Shown piece by piece: positions 56,801-64,000 of a stretch of 64,000 nt of DNA. Every line of letters starts with the position of its first letter. Within the stretch, counting starts at the first letter, position 1. The notes below the pieces were generated by a model that was given only the letters and a program-made list of their open reading frames with translations, was not told where the DNA came from and made no database searches. A program made the position numbers and the translations under genes. Source of the DNA: Talpa occidentalis (taxonomy: Eukaryota; Chordata; Mammalia; Eulipotyphla; Talpidae). The stretch covers positions 96,975,258-97,039,257 of the forward strand of contig NW_023605194.1 in NCBI RefSeq assembly GCF_014898055.3, written 5' to 3'.

Positions 56801-59800
56801 CAGCAGTGTCTTCAGTCCGTCGGCCTGTTCTGCTCCCCGCTCTCTCTGGTGAATTCTCTCACCCTCCGGCACCTCTGACCTGTACCCCAGTTCTTATATA
56901 AATAAATAAATCTTAAAAAAAAAAAGCCTATCAATATGTTGGGGGAATGTACTGAAGGTTTTCTATCTAATCAATATACCGTAAGTTCAAGTAATTTAAA
57001 TTCCAAAGAACAAATTCTAGGCATGCATTTGCCAAAATTCTTTATTAGCAGTGACTAATATGAATGCTTAAAGGAAACAGCAGAGCAGCAAGAAGCTGAG
57101 GACACAGCATAGGCGGTTTACAAAAAAGGTGAAGGTTACCTGATCAAGGCGATATCGTCAATCAGTCCACCTTTCCCATTATACACACTGGTGGCTTTTA
57201 TGCCGAGTTTACTGCTGGCCACAGACAGCAAATCAGATAAAGTTCCATATACAGCAACCACCTGTAAGCACACAAGATTAATTTGAACAACTTACACAGT
57301 GAATTTCACTCCATAAACAGAACTAAAAAATCAGATTATCATATAAAAGCAGATTTTCGAGTTTCTTAACAGTGTCTCTTCTTCTTCTATGGCGTAAGTA
57401 TTTACTTAGTGTCTAACATTACTGAAATCCAACACTAGAGAATAAGAAATCATCTTTAACTGAAAATAATCTACAATCTTAAATATGTTAAATAGAGCCC
57501 TGATTCTGTAGACATGCGTTTGAATTTAGATTATGACATTTTCTAGCTGTTGACTTGAGACAAATGATTTAAGCTCATTTAACCTTTATGCTTCTGTATA
57601 GTTAAGTCTTTTCCACTGACATATTAAGTTGAAAAACAAGCCACACGGTATAACAGCAACTCTAAAGTGATATTCATAAAAGTACTGAAAGTGGCTGTCT
57701 TTGGATAATGGAATTATGGCTGACTTATTGTCTTTGTGAATTTTTGTTTTGATTTCCAGATTTGTTATGGTGAACTTGTATTACTTATGCAATAGGGGAG
57801 AAGTTATCATTTATTTTAAGACACTTTCACAAATAAAAATTACTTTAACAGCTGACAATTCATCTAGCAATTTAACACTTTACTTTAAATGAAATTATCA
57901 AAAGGCCATTAATATGAGAAAACAGAAATAAAATTAATACAAAGAATGTTACAATTCTGTAAGTGTTGTAAATTTTTAAATTTCCATTAAGTTGGGCCAA
58001 AATACGAATTCTTCACTGGAGGTTATTTTTGACATTTGTTTCTCAATTAGATCACTTTAGTTTGATTCTTTTGCATATATTAGCAAATAAGATGGTATTA
58101 TAGTGCAAATACAGTTTCTATAAACTAATTAGGATATTAGATTTTAAAGAGATATAGATCAATATATAAATGTAAAGCATATGGGAAAAGATTTTAAGCT
58201 TTCTTTATAGAACTTTGGTGGGAAAAAACAGCAATAGAAAATTTGTGATCACGGATGTGAGCTCTGTTACATGCTCAGCTTTATTCCTCAGAGAGAGGCT
58301 GAACATTCATAAAATGATGATGCTTATTGTAGCTATTTGCTTCATGGGCTTTACTCCCTGGTGTGGTGTGAACTTGAAATTCCCACATCACTGTGATTAT
58401 CTACTTTAATAACCTACACACTCTCCTTAAAATGGAAGCAGTCTATGGAATAAATCGAGAAGGACGTTTATTAAAGTATATGATCAGTGTTATACTACTT
58501 TTTAACTTAATCCCTTCTAAATTTCAGATGCCATGATAAGAGAAAGTTACCTTTTCACAGGGAAAGTAAATGACAGACTTATCAGCTTAGTGGTTTTAAT
58601 TTGCCTTTAAACACCATTTCCAAATTATAACCTGTTATTCAAATTAAGAAATTAAAACAAGCACATGAATTCATTTTTCTCATATCTCCAAAACATCTGA
58701 TACATTATATAATAAATAGCTAAATACGATAATCAAAGTGATCCATATTCCAACTGGCAGATGGGAAATCAAACTGTATCACAGTAGAGCTTCCTTTCAG
58801 CTCCTTTGTCATGCACATCATGTTATGCTCAAGTCACTCCTGGCCAAACACAGCCACCTTATAGACATAAAAATGAAGGCTGTTATGTGTTGTTATCCTG
58901 CTCTCTTTTGTAAAATAAGAGTAATTATAATGTTATTTTTCAACCAACTGAAGGAAGAAAAAAGTTAACACTGACAGGGCTTAGAATATGTTCTCCAGTT
59001 TAGTAAGGATTCTGATATGCCTTAGTTTTAATAATGAGTTTACAAATATTCTCCAGCTTGGGTTTTCATGATCTTTGTAGCATAAACATACTTATCTTCA
59101 GCTACTTGAGATGCTTTTTCCCCAATCTGCTGAGGTACTCTGGCTATTTAAAGCAAATAAAATTTAAACCCCCAAATTTAACCTAGTTAAAACTAGTTTT
59201 AAAAAATCTTATTAAAAATAACATGGCAAGACTAACACAGACAATCTTGAACAAAAACAGGATTCAGTTTCAGAAGAGATTTAGAGCGTAATTATTTATA
59301 ACTGGTTAAAACATCTAGTCTTTCATGGAATAACAGAGATGTTTAAAAGGTCAATCAGAGGCCTATTTTTAAGAACATAAAACTTTAGATAAACTGAATC
59401 TTTCAGTAGCAGCAAAAAGCCTTAGATTAGAAGAAATCCTGTATTTTGAAAAAATAAAGGATGTTTTCAAAAAAACAGATGAGTAGTACCTAACGACAGA
59501 CAAAACCGGTTTAGAAAAGGTTAATAATGGTCACAAAGTAACATAAATCTTGTGACGCATAATCTGAGAGAGTATTTATAAAAAAGCAAGAACTTGACTT
59601 TCTCCTAGTTGTTTTTCTATGAATATAACATTTCTAAGGTCAGACGAAAACAAAGTTACAGTCAATGAACTGGACTGGAATCCAAACTTTTAGAGCACGT
59701 TTACTGCAAAGTGCAAAGTCAGCTGGAAAATCTTTTTCTTTTTTTGCACGAGGGCACAAATATGCTAGTTAAAAATTTACGTTTCCAAAATACGCAGGAA

Positions 59801-60689
59801 ATCAAGCATTCTGAGGTCAATTTCCCTTTACCTGAGCCAGAATTACCTCCGGATAGCTTTTGGCTACATCGAGCCCCTGCCTCAGGCACTCACATTTTCC
59901 CAAGAACCCGAACGCCCCTCGGGGTGGGGTGGGGCGGGGCGGGGGCTGGAAGGAGCAGGGTTCCCCTGCGGGCCCGGCCGGGAGCGCCCCGAGCTCCACG
60001 CCCTCAGCAGGGCCCAGCGCGCGGGGACTGCACCGCCCTGGCAGTCGGGGCCAGCGCCTCAGGTCCCGTGAGCAAAAAGTGGGCTCGTCAAGTACTAAAG
60101 TCCCAGCAGGAGTTTGGCGGCGGCGCCCGTGGGCTCCTAAGAGCAAAGGGGCGGGGGCGTGAGGGAGGCGTCAGGAGAAGGTCCCCTAACTTTTGATGCT
60201 GTTTGACCTCGGACGCCAGAGTGTTTCATTGACTCACTGGCAACGGCTGAATTCCTTTCACCTGACCCCCCCCGGGTGCCTGAGCCACCCCTGGAGGAGA
60301 CCATTACGCAGCGCGAAGGTGGAACCAGACACTTTCTCGGGCCAGGGGCGGGGGCGGCGGGGTTCGGGGGTGAGCGCGCAGAGGCGCCCTCAGCACCGGG
60401 CGCTCGGGACAGCGACCCGCGCCCGGCCCGGAGCCGCCCCGCGCCCGCTGGCCGTCGCGGAGCGGGGCCGCGGGGTGACGGGCAGGCGGGGCGCGGGGGA
60501 GGCCGGGGCCCGCCAGCGCCTCCAGGACGCCGCGCCCCGCGCGCCCGGCCCCCTCCCGACTCGCGCCCCCGCCCGGAGCCCGCCGGGCGCCCGCCGCCCT
60601 CGCCCCGCCGGCCCCGCGCCCGCCGCGCCCCGACCCCTTACCTTCCCGTTCCGGGGGCTGCCGTTGAGGAACAGGGTCACCCGCCGCAT
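38302..60689 (-). CDS. KCTD9: KCTD9, BTB and pentapeptide-repeat protein, complete
   Basis: Twelve coding exons on the minus strand, all GT-AG with matching phases, give exactly 389 residues, the length of human KCTD9. Order: an N-terminal KHA-like/ubiquitin-fold segment (about 1-85, [11 protein letters not shown]); a T1/BTB domain (about 88-190, with [16 protein letters not shown] and [16 protein letters not shown]); a linker; then pentapeptide repeats of A(D/N)Lxx type (about 220-375, for example ADLSR, ANLSR, ANLCC, ADLSG, ANLRG) that build a right-handed quadrilateral beta helix. KCTD proteins of this type are described as oligomeric CUL3 ubiquitin-ligase adaptors. Exons (high to low): 60689-60642, 57261-57140, 54682-54639, 51008-50912, 50306-50248, 50062-49934, 47882-47815, 47727-47632, 46957-46808, 41728-41623, 40929-40796, 38418-38302. 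Confidence 0.97.
39374..39641 (+). repeat. tRNA-derived SINE (copy 8)
   Basis: Body and tail typical of the family; the head is a diverged subtype (ggggttaaagacacagctc), shared with copies at 42316 and 56413. Confidence 0.85.
40180..40458 (+). repeat. tRNA-derived SINE, near-consensus (copy 9)
   Basis: Intact pol III A box tggcgcagcgg and B box ggttcgatcccc, low divergence, direct repeat aaaccacaata on both sides. One of the youngest-looking copies. Confidence 0.92.
40796..40929 (-). CDS. KCTD9: KCTD9 exon 11
   Basis: 134 bp, acceptor actttag, donor gtgagt. Encodes [20 protein letters not shown], then [20 protein letters not shown] and TDLE. Confidence 0.95.
41623..41728 (-). CDS. KCTD9: KCTD9 exon 10
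   Basis: 106 bp, acceptor tttgccag, donor gtgagc. Encodes [20 protein letters not shown], then [15 protein letters not shown]. Confidence 0.95.
41850..42201 (+). mobile_element. solo gammaretrovirus-like LTR
   Basis: 352 bp with perfect 8-bp terminal inverted repeats TGAAAGGT / ACCTTTCA and a 5-bp target duplication atcac (41845-41849, 42202-42206). Has a TATAAAA near 42055 and AATAAA near 42133 in sense order. Lies in a KCTD9 intron, opposite to KCTD9. Confidence 0.85.
42316..42560 (+). repeat. tRNA-derived SINE (copy 10)
   Basis: Diverged subtype, sense. Lies tail to tail with the antisense copy at 42570. Confidence 0.83.
42570..42833 (-). repeat. tRNA-derived SINE (copy 11)
   Basis: Near full-length antisense copy ending ccaccaggggaggccc; forms an inverted pair with copy 10. 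Confidence 0.9.
42834..45057. other. KCTD9 intron, AT-rich
   Basis: Only an MIR fragment at 44450. Nothing else recognised. Confidence 0.65.
44450..44555 (+). repeat. MIR-like fragment
   Basis: gggacttgagtaaatgtcaa, tagtttctcagtccataaa and tttccagctc follow the MIR core. Confidence 0.5.
45058..45316 (+). repeat. tRNA-derived SINE (copy 12)
   Basis: Starts gggcctcccctggtggcgca, ends ataaaaatc and an A tail. Confidence 0.87.
45534..45858 (-). repeat. tRNA-derived SINE (copy 13)
   Basis: Antisense, near-consensus, flanked by the perfect 17-bp repeat aagtttgttatgtttat (45517-45533 and 45859-45875). Its tail region is unusually long, with a (gttt)n-like expansion. Confidence 0.92.
45876..46807. 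other. KCTD9 intron
   Basis: A degenerate (CA/TA)n stretch at 46319-46376; nothing else recognised. Confidence 0.65.
46808..46957 (-). CDS. KCTD9: KCTD9 exon 9 (pentapeptide repeats)
   Basis: 150 bp, 50 codons, acceptor aattttag, donor gtaaga. Encodes [20 protein letters not shown], then [20 protein letters not shown] and [10 protein letters not shown]: clear five-residue periodicity. Confidence 0.96.
47632..47727 (-). CDS. KCTD9: KCTD9 exon 8
   Basis: 96 bp, 32 codons, acceptor tttcaag, donor gtaatt. Encodes [20 protein letters not shown] and [12 protein letters not shown], the linker to the pentapeptide repeats. Confidence 0.95.
47815..47882 (-). CDS. KCTD9: KCTD9 exon 7
   Basis: 68 bp, acceptor atgtag, donor gtaaag. 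Encodes [20 protein letters not shown] and IK, the closing helices of the BTB domain. Confidence 0.95.
48600..48835 (+). mobile_element. L1 ORF2 internal fragment
   Basis: Diverged ORF2 text: caggaatgcacagatggttt, aatatcaacagatgtagaga and cttcaacataataaagacca. Internal fragment in a KCTD9 intron, with no 3' end. Confidence 0.75.
49083..49348 (+). repeat. tRNA-derived SINE (copy 14)
   Basis: Full-length, with a flanking aaagttgtaga direct repeat on both sides. Confidence 0.88.
49463..49593 (+). repeat. tRNA-derived SINE, 5'-truncated (copy 15)
   Basis: Only the 3' half is present, from tgcctgctgttcccctcagc to the A tail. Confidence 0.83.
49934..50062 (-). CDS. KCTD9: KCTD9 exon 6
   Basis: 129 bp, acceptor aacacag, donor gtgagt. 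Encodes [40 protein letters not shown] and LL: the core of the BTB fold. Confidence 0.96.
50248..50306 (-). CDS. KCTD9: KCTD9 exon 5
   Basis: 59 bp, acceptor ttcttag, donor gtgagt. Encodes [19 protein letters not shown] within the BTB domain. Confidence 0.95.
50860..50893. repeat. (AC)n microsatellite
   Basis: About 17 AC units 18 bp upstream of KCTD9 exon 4's donor side (intron, minus strand GT run close after the donor). Confidence 0.95.
50912..51008 (-). CDS. KCTD9: KCTD9 exon 4 (BTB start)
   Basis: 97 bp, acceptor catctttag, donor gtaggt. Encodes [20 protein letters not shown] and [19 protein letters not shown] is the KCTD/T1 signature strand. Confidence 0.95.
51400..53080 (+). mobile_element. 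possible old LINE (HAL1/L1-like) remnants
   Basis: A-rich text resembling ancient HAL1/L1 ORF1 and 3' regions (for example gaaccaagaattttt near 52830). Too diverged to classify by eye. Confidence 0.35.
53081..54638. other. KCTD9 intron
   Basis: AT-rich; no repeat or gene recognised. Confidence 0.6.
54639..54682 (-). CDS. KCTD9: KCTD9 exon 3
   Basis: 44 bp, acceptor ttttcctag, donor gtaagt. Encodes [14 protein letters not shown] with split codons at both ends. Confidence 0.94.
55615..55700 (+). repeat. MIR fragment
   Basis: tgtgtgacctgggcaagtca, cgttacttctc and aatttccttatttg, the MIR core. Confidence 0.7.
56059..56280 (+). repeat. MIR-containing repeat, local copy 1
   Basis: Starts ctacaatcctaaagcatgtt; includes tgacattttctagctaatga. 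Similar in order to 57471-57700. Confidence 0.55.
56413..56628 (+). repeat. tRNA-derived SINE, internally deleted (copy 16)
   Basis: Diverged subtype lacking the central segment. The flanking site reads aaagactatc on both sides. Confidence 0.82.
56641..56923 (+). repeat. tRNA-derived SINE (copy 17)
   Basis: Full-length copy inserted in the 3' target-site duplication of copy 16. Its head carries a three-fold aggttgagc-type expansion. Confidence 0.87.
57140..57261 (-). CDS. KCTD9: KCTD9 exon 2
   Basis: 122 bp, acceptor tgtag/cag-type (ttacag), donor gtaacc. Encodes [20 protein letters not shown], then [20 protein letters not shown]; completes the KHA-like N-terminal segment with exon 3. Confidence 0.95.
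57471..57700 (+). repeat. MIR-containing repeat, local copy 2
   Basis: Starts ctacaatcttaaatatgtta; includes tgacattttctagctgttga. Direct, diverged copy of 56059-56280, about 1.4 kb away in the neighbouring KCTD9 intron. Confidence 0.55.
57701..59900. other. KCTD9 intron 1, AT-rich part
   Basis: 2.2 kb with no recognisable repeat or gene before the sharp shift to the CpG island near 59.9 kb. Confidence 0.6.
60642..60689 (-). CDS. KCTD9: KCTD9 exon 1
   Basis: 16 codons, [16 protein letters not shown], donor gtaagg. ATG at 60689-60687. The frame stays open upstream through the CpG island to another ATG at 60929. Confidence 0.95.
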
Positions 60690-60954
60690 CGCGCCGCCCG
60701 CGCCGGGTCCTGGGGGAGCCGCCACCCTCCCGCCCGGCTCCCCTCCCACCCGCGTCCTCTCCGGCCCGTCCCCTCCCGCCGCCCACTCGGACTCGCCGCC
60801 CTTCGCCACCTTCCTGCCCTGGCGGACACCGACACGCACGACGCGCGCACACCCCGTCCCGCACCGGCCCGGCCGGTCCCTTCCCACCCCGCCCCTGGGC
60901 GCCGCAGCCCGTCTGGGCCCTTCCCCCATCGCGCCAGACGGACTCTAAGCTCCG

Positions 60955-60991
60955 CCAATCCACCGGCAGCGCCCGGCAGCGCTCAGCCAAT
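60955..60991 (-). promoter_or_regulatory. paired CCAAT boxes upstream of KCTD9
   Basis: CCAAT at 60955-60959 and 60987-60991, 32 bp apart, about 270-300 bases upstream of the KCTD9 ATG. Likely NF-Y sites for KCTD9 or for the whole divergent promoter. Confidence 0.4.
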
Positions 60992-61295
60992 CATCACGCG
61001 GCCTGGGGCGGACTCCCACTAGCCCCGCCCAGGAGGAGGGAGGGAAGAGAGGCGGCCGCGTAGTAGACGGGAAGGGTTATCCGTCAATCAGAGCCGAACC
61101 TGGAGCCTAACGGCGGCCAGAGCAGCTACTGAGCAAGCGCAAACTCAACAGCAGGTAGCCCTCATCTGCATACGGAGGCGGGGTTTAGGGAAGAGGTGGA
61201 GAACTGGAAATGACCAACCCCAGTGAGCGTCTGCCGGATGTAACCCCGCCCACTCTCTCCGCCCACAAAGGAACGGCGGCAGTTGGGACTGGCTG

Positions 61296-61395
61296 ATTGG
61301 GTAAAAACCTGCCGGACATTCTGTCAGGATTGGTGCAATGATTCTTTTCGAAGTTTGCAGCATCCAATCAAAAGGTGAGGATGCCTTTCTTCAAA
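61296..61395 (+). promoter_or_regulatory. CDCA2 cell-cycle promoter: three NF-Y boxes and a CHR
   Basis: ATTGG at 61296-61300, ATTGG at 61329-61333 and CCAAT at 61364-61368 (spacing 33 and 35 bp), then TTCAAA (TTTGAA on the minus strand) at 61390-61395. Regularly spaced NF-Y boxes followed by a CHR are the known architecture of G2/M promoters such as CCNB1, CCNB2 and CDC25C, bound by NF-Y and DREAM/MMB. It implies transcription start soon after 61400. Assignment to CDCA2 is inference from position and from its mitotic role. Confidence 0.6.
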
Positions 61396-61834
61396 CACCG
61401 TCCAGCGGGTTCCTCCGCAAGATTCTCACGGAAAGTAGTCCCCGCGGGCTCGTGGCCGGCGCCGCGCTCTCCGGCCAGGGTGGGCTGAGGCGCGCGCGGC
61501 CGCCTCTCCTCGCCCGCGGGGCTGCGCTGCCCCCGGGGACAGCGCGCGGGGGGCTTGGGAGGGTTCTCGGCGCGCGCGGACACGTGCGGGCGGCGGGCGC
61601 GGCGGAGTCGCCATCGCTGAGTAACGCCGGGCGCCGCGGGGCGGGGCCGGGGATTTGAATCGGCGGCGGGCGGCGGCGGCGGCGGGGGGGATGCGTGGTC
61701 GGGCTGCGGGGCCCGGGCGAGTCTGCGGCCTGGGCCGCCCCTGCCTGGCGGGCCGCGGTCGCCTCCAGAGCGCGCCCTCCGGCACCGGGGAGCCAGACCG
61801 GCGCGGGGCGGCCGACGGCCACCTGTGGCCGAGC

Positions 61835-61876
61835 ATGGAGAGCCGAGCCCGAGAGGCGAGCCGAGCCCGGAGCGAG
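61835..61876 (+). CDS. CDCA2: CDCA2 exon 1 coding part (inferred start)
   Basis: 14 codons, MESRAREASRARSE, ending at donor gtaggg in phase 0 and so in frame with exon 2. Composition is CpG-island-like, so part of the support is only that the frame fits. If not translated, this is 5'UTR and the start must lie elsewhere. Confidence 0.55.
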
Positions 61877-62621
61877 GTAGGGCGGGCGTCGGGGGGGGTT
61901 TCAGGCTCGGCGCGGCCGCTCGGGGGTCTGCCGCTGGGCCCGCTCCCGGGCCGAGTGTCCTCCCGTGCCCTGCGCCGGGCCCATTCGCGGGCTCCTGCAA
62001 ACTGCAGGTCCAGGGGTCCCCGCCACCCCCCGGGGTAGGGTTCCTGGGCATTTGCAAACCCGCATCCATCCTGAGCAGGGACGCCAGGGGATCCAGATGT
62101 TCCCTAAGGTCGAAAAGCAAATGGCTTCTAGCAGTTTCCCTTTTTATTTTGAGTCCCCAAAGTAGTCTCTGGACGTCTGTTTTCATGGCAGTGTGGAGTG
62201 CATTGGGGGTCAGTCTTGGTTGAGGATTTCGATTGGGTCATATTAACTTTGAGGGTAATTTTTCGTCGCCTTTTTAACTGTCTAGGTGGATACCACTTCC
62301 GAAGGCAAGGTTTCACTTCCTGAAACCAAAGAATCTGCCATTAATGATGGTGGTATGTAGTGATCTCTTTCTGGCCTCTCTGTGGAGTTGCATTCTCGGG
62401 TATTGTCTTGATATGGACAGTTCACCTTCATAACATGTTGTCTCTTTCAGAAAAGGCCTCTTTCACGTTGGGCAGTAAATTTGTAACTCCTCATAAGGAA
62501 GCAGCAGAAGTGACTCCTAATCTTTGCACACCAGACACCTTTAAATCGCCTATGAACTTTTCCACTCTAACTGTAGAGCAATTGGGAATCACACCTGAAA
62601 GCTTTGTAAAAAACTCTTCAG
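61835..62621 (+). CDS. CDCA2: CDCA2 (Repo-Man), first three coding exons
   Basis: CDCA2 recruits PP1-gamma to chromatin at anaphase and reverses mitotic histone H3 phosphorylation. Exons 61835-61876, 62286-62352 and 62451-62621 join in phase and encode the N terminus: MESRAREASRARSE, VDTTSEGKVSLPETKESAIN, then FTLGSKFVTPHKEAAEVTPN, LCTPDTFKSPMNFSTLTVEQ and LGITPESFVKNSS. The last stretch matches human CTPDTFKSPLNFSTVTVEQL closely. SP/TP sites fit CDK control. Human starts at the position that here reads GTG GAT, so I place the start at the in-frame ATG 61835-61837 (A at -3, G at +4) in the preceding exon. The gene continues beyond the window. Confidence 0.9.
62286..62352 (+). CDS. CDCA2: CDCA2 exon 2
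   Basis: 67 bp, acceptor tgtctag, donor gtatgt. Encodes VDTTSEGKVSLPETKESAIN and DG. Aligns with human MDANSKDKPPETKESAM, with GTG in place of the human ATG. Confidence 0.88.
62451..62621 (+). CDS. CDCA2: CDCA2 exon 3
   Basis: 171 bp, acceptor ctctttcag, donor gtaaga. Encodes KASFTLGSKFVTPHKEAAEV, TPNLCTPDTFKSPMNFSTLT and VEQLGITPESFVKNSS. Confidence 0.93.
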
Positions 62622-62937
62622 GTAAGAGAAGCTGTCATTCTACTCCAGTGCTTTTAAAGTTTTAAACATAACTTTAAGAGTTTTGTATGTCTGTCTAAGT
62701 TGATTGCCTCTGCAGCCTTCTTCATTAAGGAGACATGGCTGCATGGAACCACTGGGGTAACATTGCTAAGTGAGAGCTGTGGTTCTCGCCCATACTGGAG
62801 AAGGATGTGTGTGTGAATTTTTAATAGTTTTTGACATGATGCATGGGATATAGTGATTACTTAAGTGATGCCCTTATGTTCAGTGATGTCTGGCCTAAAT
62901 TAGAGATTGCTGAAGGGCAATTAAGAAATATATAGAG

Positions 62938-63213
62938 GGCCTCCCCAGTGGCGCAGCGGTTGAGCGCTGGGTTGCGAAGCTGCCTGCAGCCTCTGCAGCA
63001 CCGGTTCGATCCTTGGCTGCTCCCCAGTCACCAGAGGAGGGTTCCACATGGCGCGCAGACCTCTCCTGCCTCCCGCTGTTCCCCTCAGCAGTGTACTTCA
63101 GTCCTTCTGCCTGCTCTGCTCCCTGCTCTGGCTCTGGTGAATTCTCTCACCCTCCCGTGCTTCTGACTGTACCCAGTGCTTTTATAAATAAATCTTTTTT
63201 TTAAAAAAAAAAA
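62938..63213 (+). repeat. tRNA-derived SINE (copy 18)
   Basis: Near-consensus copy in a CDCA2 intron; flanking direct repeat aagaaatatatag (before 62938 and near 63220). Confidence 0.9.
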
Positions 63214-64000
63214 GAAAGAAATATATAGAACATTGAAAGATTGGGGTATGCCTCCTTCGAAATCACAAATAGAAAATGGACTTGGGCTAATCTCCTTTAA
63301 GGAACCGAAATAAAATCCATTTGTGAAATCTGATTTAGAGAAGAAAGGAAAATGAGAATGGAATTAGAGAAAAACATTCTAAAAGTGAGGATAAATGAGG
63401 GATTTGAAAATCAAAGTCTCCACCTAGGTAACACATGAGTGAGGCAAGACCAGAGTGACACACCATTCTCTATTCTCATCGAGAACATCACAGGTAGACC
63501 TTTAAAAAGGTGGATTTATTTTTTATGTTTAGGTGTATGGTCAGAATTCAGGGTGGTGTGCTGAAGGTAGGTAGGTATCTACGAGAAACAAAAGATCTGG
63601 AGGAATGAAGAGCGTGAGCTTACCTGTGCCCAGGTAGAGAGCTTTTCTCTTAGTCCAAGGCCAGCCGTGACCACCTCTGGGCAGAGAATGGGAACCTTAA
63701 AATGTGCTCTTGTGTTTATCCCAACATGTGCTTTTGTGTTTATCCCAACATTTGCTCTTGTTTTTTTTTTTTTTCCCCAATAAATACCTTCCATGTGCCA
63801 GGTGCTGTTGATAAATAAATCAGCAGGGCAAATACCCCTGCCCAGCTGATCCTGTAGGAGCCACTTTGCCCATAATTCTCTAGATTTCTGTACCACCTGC
63901 TTATCATGTTCCCTCTCGGAGCGGTATATCACTGCAGTTCAGGCCCTGGTTTTTTCTTGTATTGATCCAATTTAAAAGAGAGTCTTCAGTCTCATGTGGT
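63214..64000. other. CDCA2 intron
   Basis: The next CDCA2 exon (expected to encode a KKCRRRSAVG-like stretch) is not in the window. Tandem-like fragments of ttgtgtttatcccaacat at 63711-63760 are the only local structure. Confidence 0.6.

Larger units (their letters stand above)
59930..62040. promoter_or_regulatory. CpG island between KCTD9 and CDCA2 start sites
   Basis: About 2.1 kb of very GC-rich, CpG-dense DNA in an otherwise AT-rich region, with a less GC-rich dip around 61040-61400. It covers KCTD9 exon 1 (minus) and CDCA2 exon 1 (plus), whose ATGs lie about 1.15 kb apart, and so acts as a divergent promoter region. Long open frames on both strands here follow from GC content. GC-rich Sp1-type boxes are frequent, and five CCAAT/ATTGG boxes sit at 60955-61368. 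Confidence 0.85.

Noticed and set aside
60193..61022. Overlapping proline/arginine-rich frames of about 250 codons on both strands
   Set aside because: They lie in the CpG island, occur in several frames at once and lack any family resemblance; stop codons are simply rare in such GC-rich DNA.
61368..62186. 272-codon minus-strand frame opposite CDCA2 exon 1
   Set aside because: Same GC-composition effect; no splice or domain support.

Overview
The window is nuclear DNA of a placental mammal. It has short exons with GT-AG splice sites inside long introns, one large CpG island, and MIR, L2, L1, MaLR, hAT and ERV repeats. A young, abundant tRNA-derived SINE is present in at least 18 copies. Gene order matches human 8p21: DOCK5 (+), GNRH1 (-), KCTD9 (-), CDCA2 (+). 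I cannot name the species. The SINE head resembles tRNA-Glu-type SINEs of laurasiatherian mammals, but that is a weak guide.

Layout. Positions 1-22245 hold the last 14 coding exons of DOCK5: the C-terminal part of the DHR-2 Rac exchange domain and the proline-rich tail. A 3'UTR of roughly 3.7 kb probably follows. Positions 26161-29449 form a repeat island with three solo LTRs, each with its own target-site duplication. GNRH1 (30089-33152, minus) is complete in three coding exons. KCTD9 (38302-60689, minus) is complete: 12 exons and 389 codons. Its first exon lies in a CpG island (about 59.9-62.0 kb) shared with the divergent 5' end of CDCA2 (from about 61.4 kb, plus), whose first three coding exons are in the window.

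The four genes do not form a pathway. DOCK5 is a Rac GEF, GNRH1 encodes the reproductive neuropeptide, KCTD9 is a BTB/pentapeptide-repeat adaptor, and CDCA2 (Repo-Man) is a mitotic PP1-targeting protein. Only KCTD9 and CDCA2 appear to share regulatory DNA.

Main points for a second look: (1) a one-base deletion in a G/T homopolymer in the DHR-2 exon of DOCK5 (13128-13303), which shifts the frame if real; (2) a G2/M-type promoter upstream of CDCA2, with three CCAAT boxes spaced 33 and 35 bp and then a CHR element; (3) CDCA2 has GTG where human has its start codon, with an in-frame ATG one exon upstream; (4) an in-frame upstream ATG that could extend KCTD9 by 80 residues; (5) a twin-primed (5'-inverted) L1; (6) three solo LTRs in 3.3 kb plus another in a KCTD9 intron; (7) the SINE family itself, with intact pol III boxes. 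I found no previously undescribed gene system; most long open frames in the CpG island and in SINEs are spurious.
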